A DNA stretch of 64,000 bases from Bicyclus anynana. Taxonomy: Eukaryota > Arthropoda > Insecta > Lepidoptera > Nymphalidae. A model generated the notes under the pieces. The model was not told the origin of the DNA, ran no database searches, and saw nothing but the letters and a program-made list of their open reading frames with translations. The position numbers were made by a program, and so were the translations under genes. Positions 63,798 through 64,000 of this stretch are shown piece by piece. How positions within the stretch are numbered: position 1 is the stretch's first letter; each line of letters begins with the position of its first letter. The stretch spans positions 2,535,001 to 2,599,000 of the forward strand of contig NC_069098.1 in the NCBI RefSeq assembly GCF_947172395.1. Direction: 5' to 3'.

Positions 63798-64000
63798 GAA
63801 ATACTTTTTTTACAGGTTCAATCTATCCCTTTAATGATGATCAATTTAGTTTCTGTTTAGTAGGTAAAAGCTTAGCAATTTGCTTTTTCAAAAATGCTTT
63901 ACAAAATACGGAAACGTGTACTAAAAATTGTATACATTATATCCGACAAGATTTCTACGGAGCCAATATGCGATATATCAAAATCCGCTTACGGCGCGGC

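Overview
The window looks like nuclear DNA of a lepidopteran insect (moth or butterfly). This is judged from AT-rich sequence, dense Lepidoptera-type repeats (tRNA-derived SINEs, Helitron-like elements ending in a hairpin plus CTAG, RTE fragments with GATGAT tails) and genes split by GT-AG introns. No search was run, so family names come from pattern recognition. There is no prokaryotic gene organisation, rRNA or CRISPR. Most long open frames here are repeat artefacts.

Two host genes can be supported, lying tail to tail between about 19.6 and 24.4 kb. The plus-strand gene has four coding exons (19587-19706, 19975-20124, 21494-21659, 23356-23426). Splice sites are canonical and the phases match. 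It predicts a protein of about 168 codons with four membrane segments and AATAAA signals just after the stop. Exon 2 carries an in-frame TGA at 20056-20058, so this allele may be disrupted. A decayed copy of exon 3 sits in intron 2. The minus-strand gene (23919-24392) is a single-exon, 157-residue, four-helix membrane protein.

The largest structure is an 8.9-kb direct tandem duplication (31662-40552 and 40567-49464). Each copy holds a 4.7-kb non-LTR retrotransposon on the minus strand: ORF1 with a PHD-like finger, coiled coil and FP-like domain, and ORF2 with APE endonuclease and reverse transcriptase. The copies are nearly identical. I saw one substitution, an 8-bp difference in a TTTA microsatellite and a 1-bp difference in a poly-T run. 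This is either a very recent duplication or an assembly or haplotype artefact.

The rest is a nested repeat landscape. Helitron-like elements carry internal arrays: a 114/78-bp GC-rich minisatellite at 0.6-2.2 kb and CCCTA-type microsatellites at 8.2, 27.6, 39.8 and 48.7 kb. There are several SINE families (A to E below), RTE 3' fragments, and many inverted-repeat (MITE or foldback) elements, some with perfect 34- to 39-bp arms. One MITE at 55.6-56.1 kb is interrupted by a truncated retrotransposon with a visible 11-bp target-site duplication.
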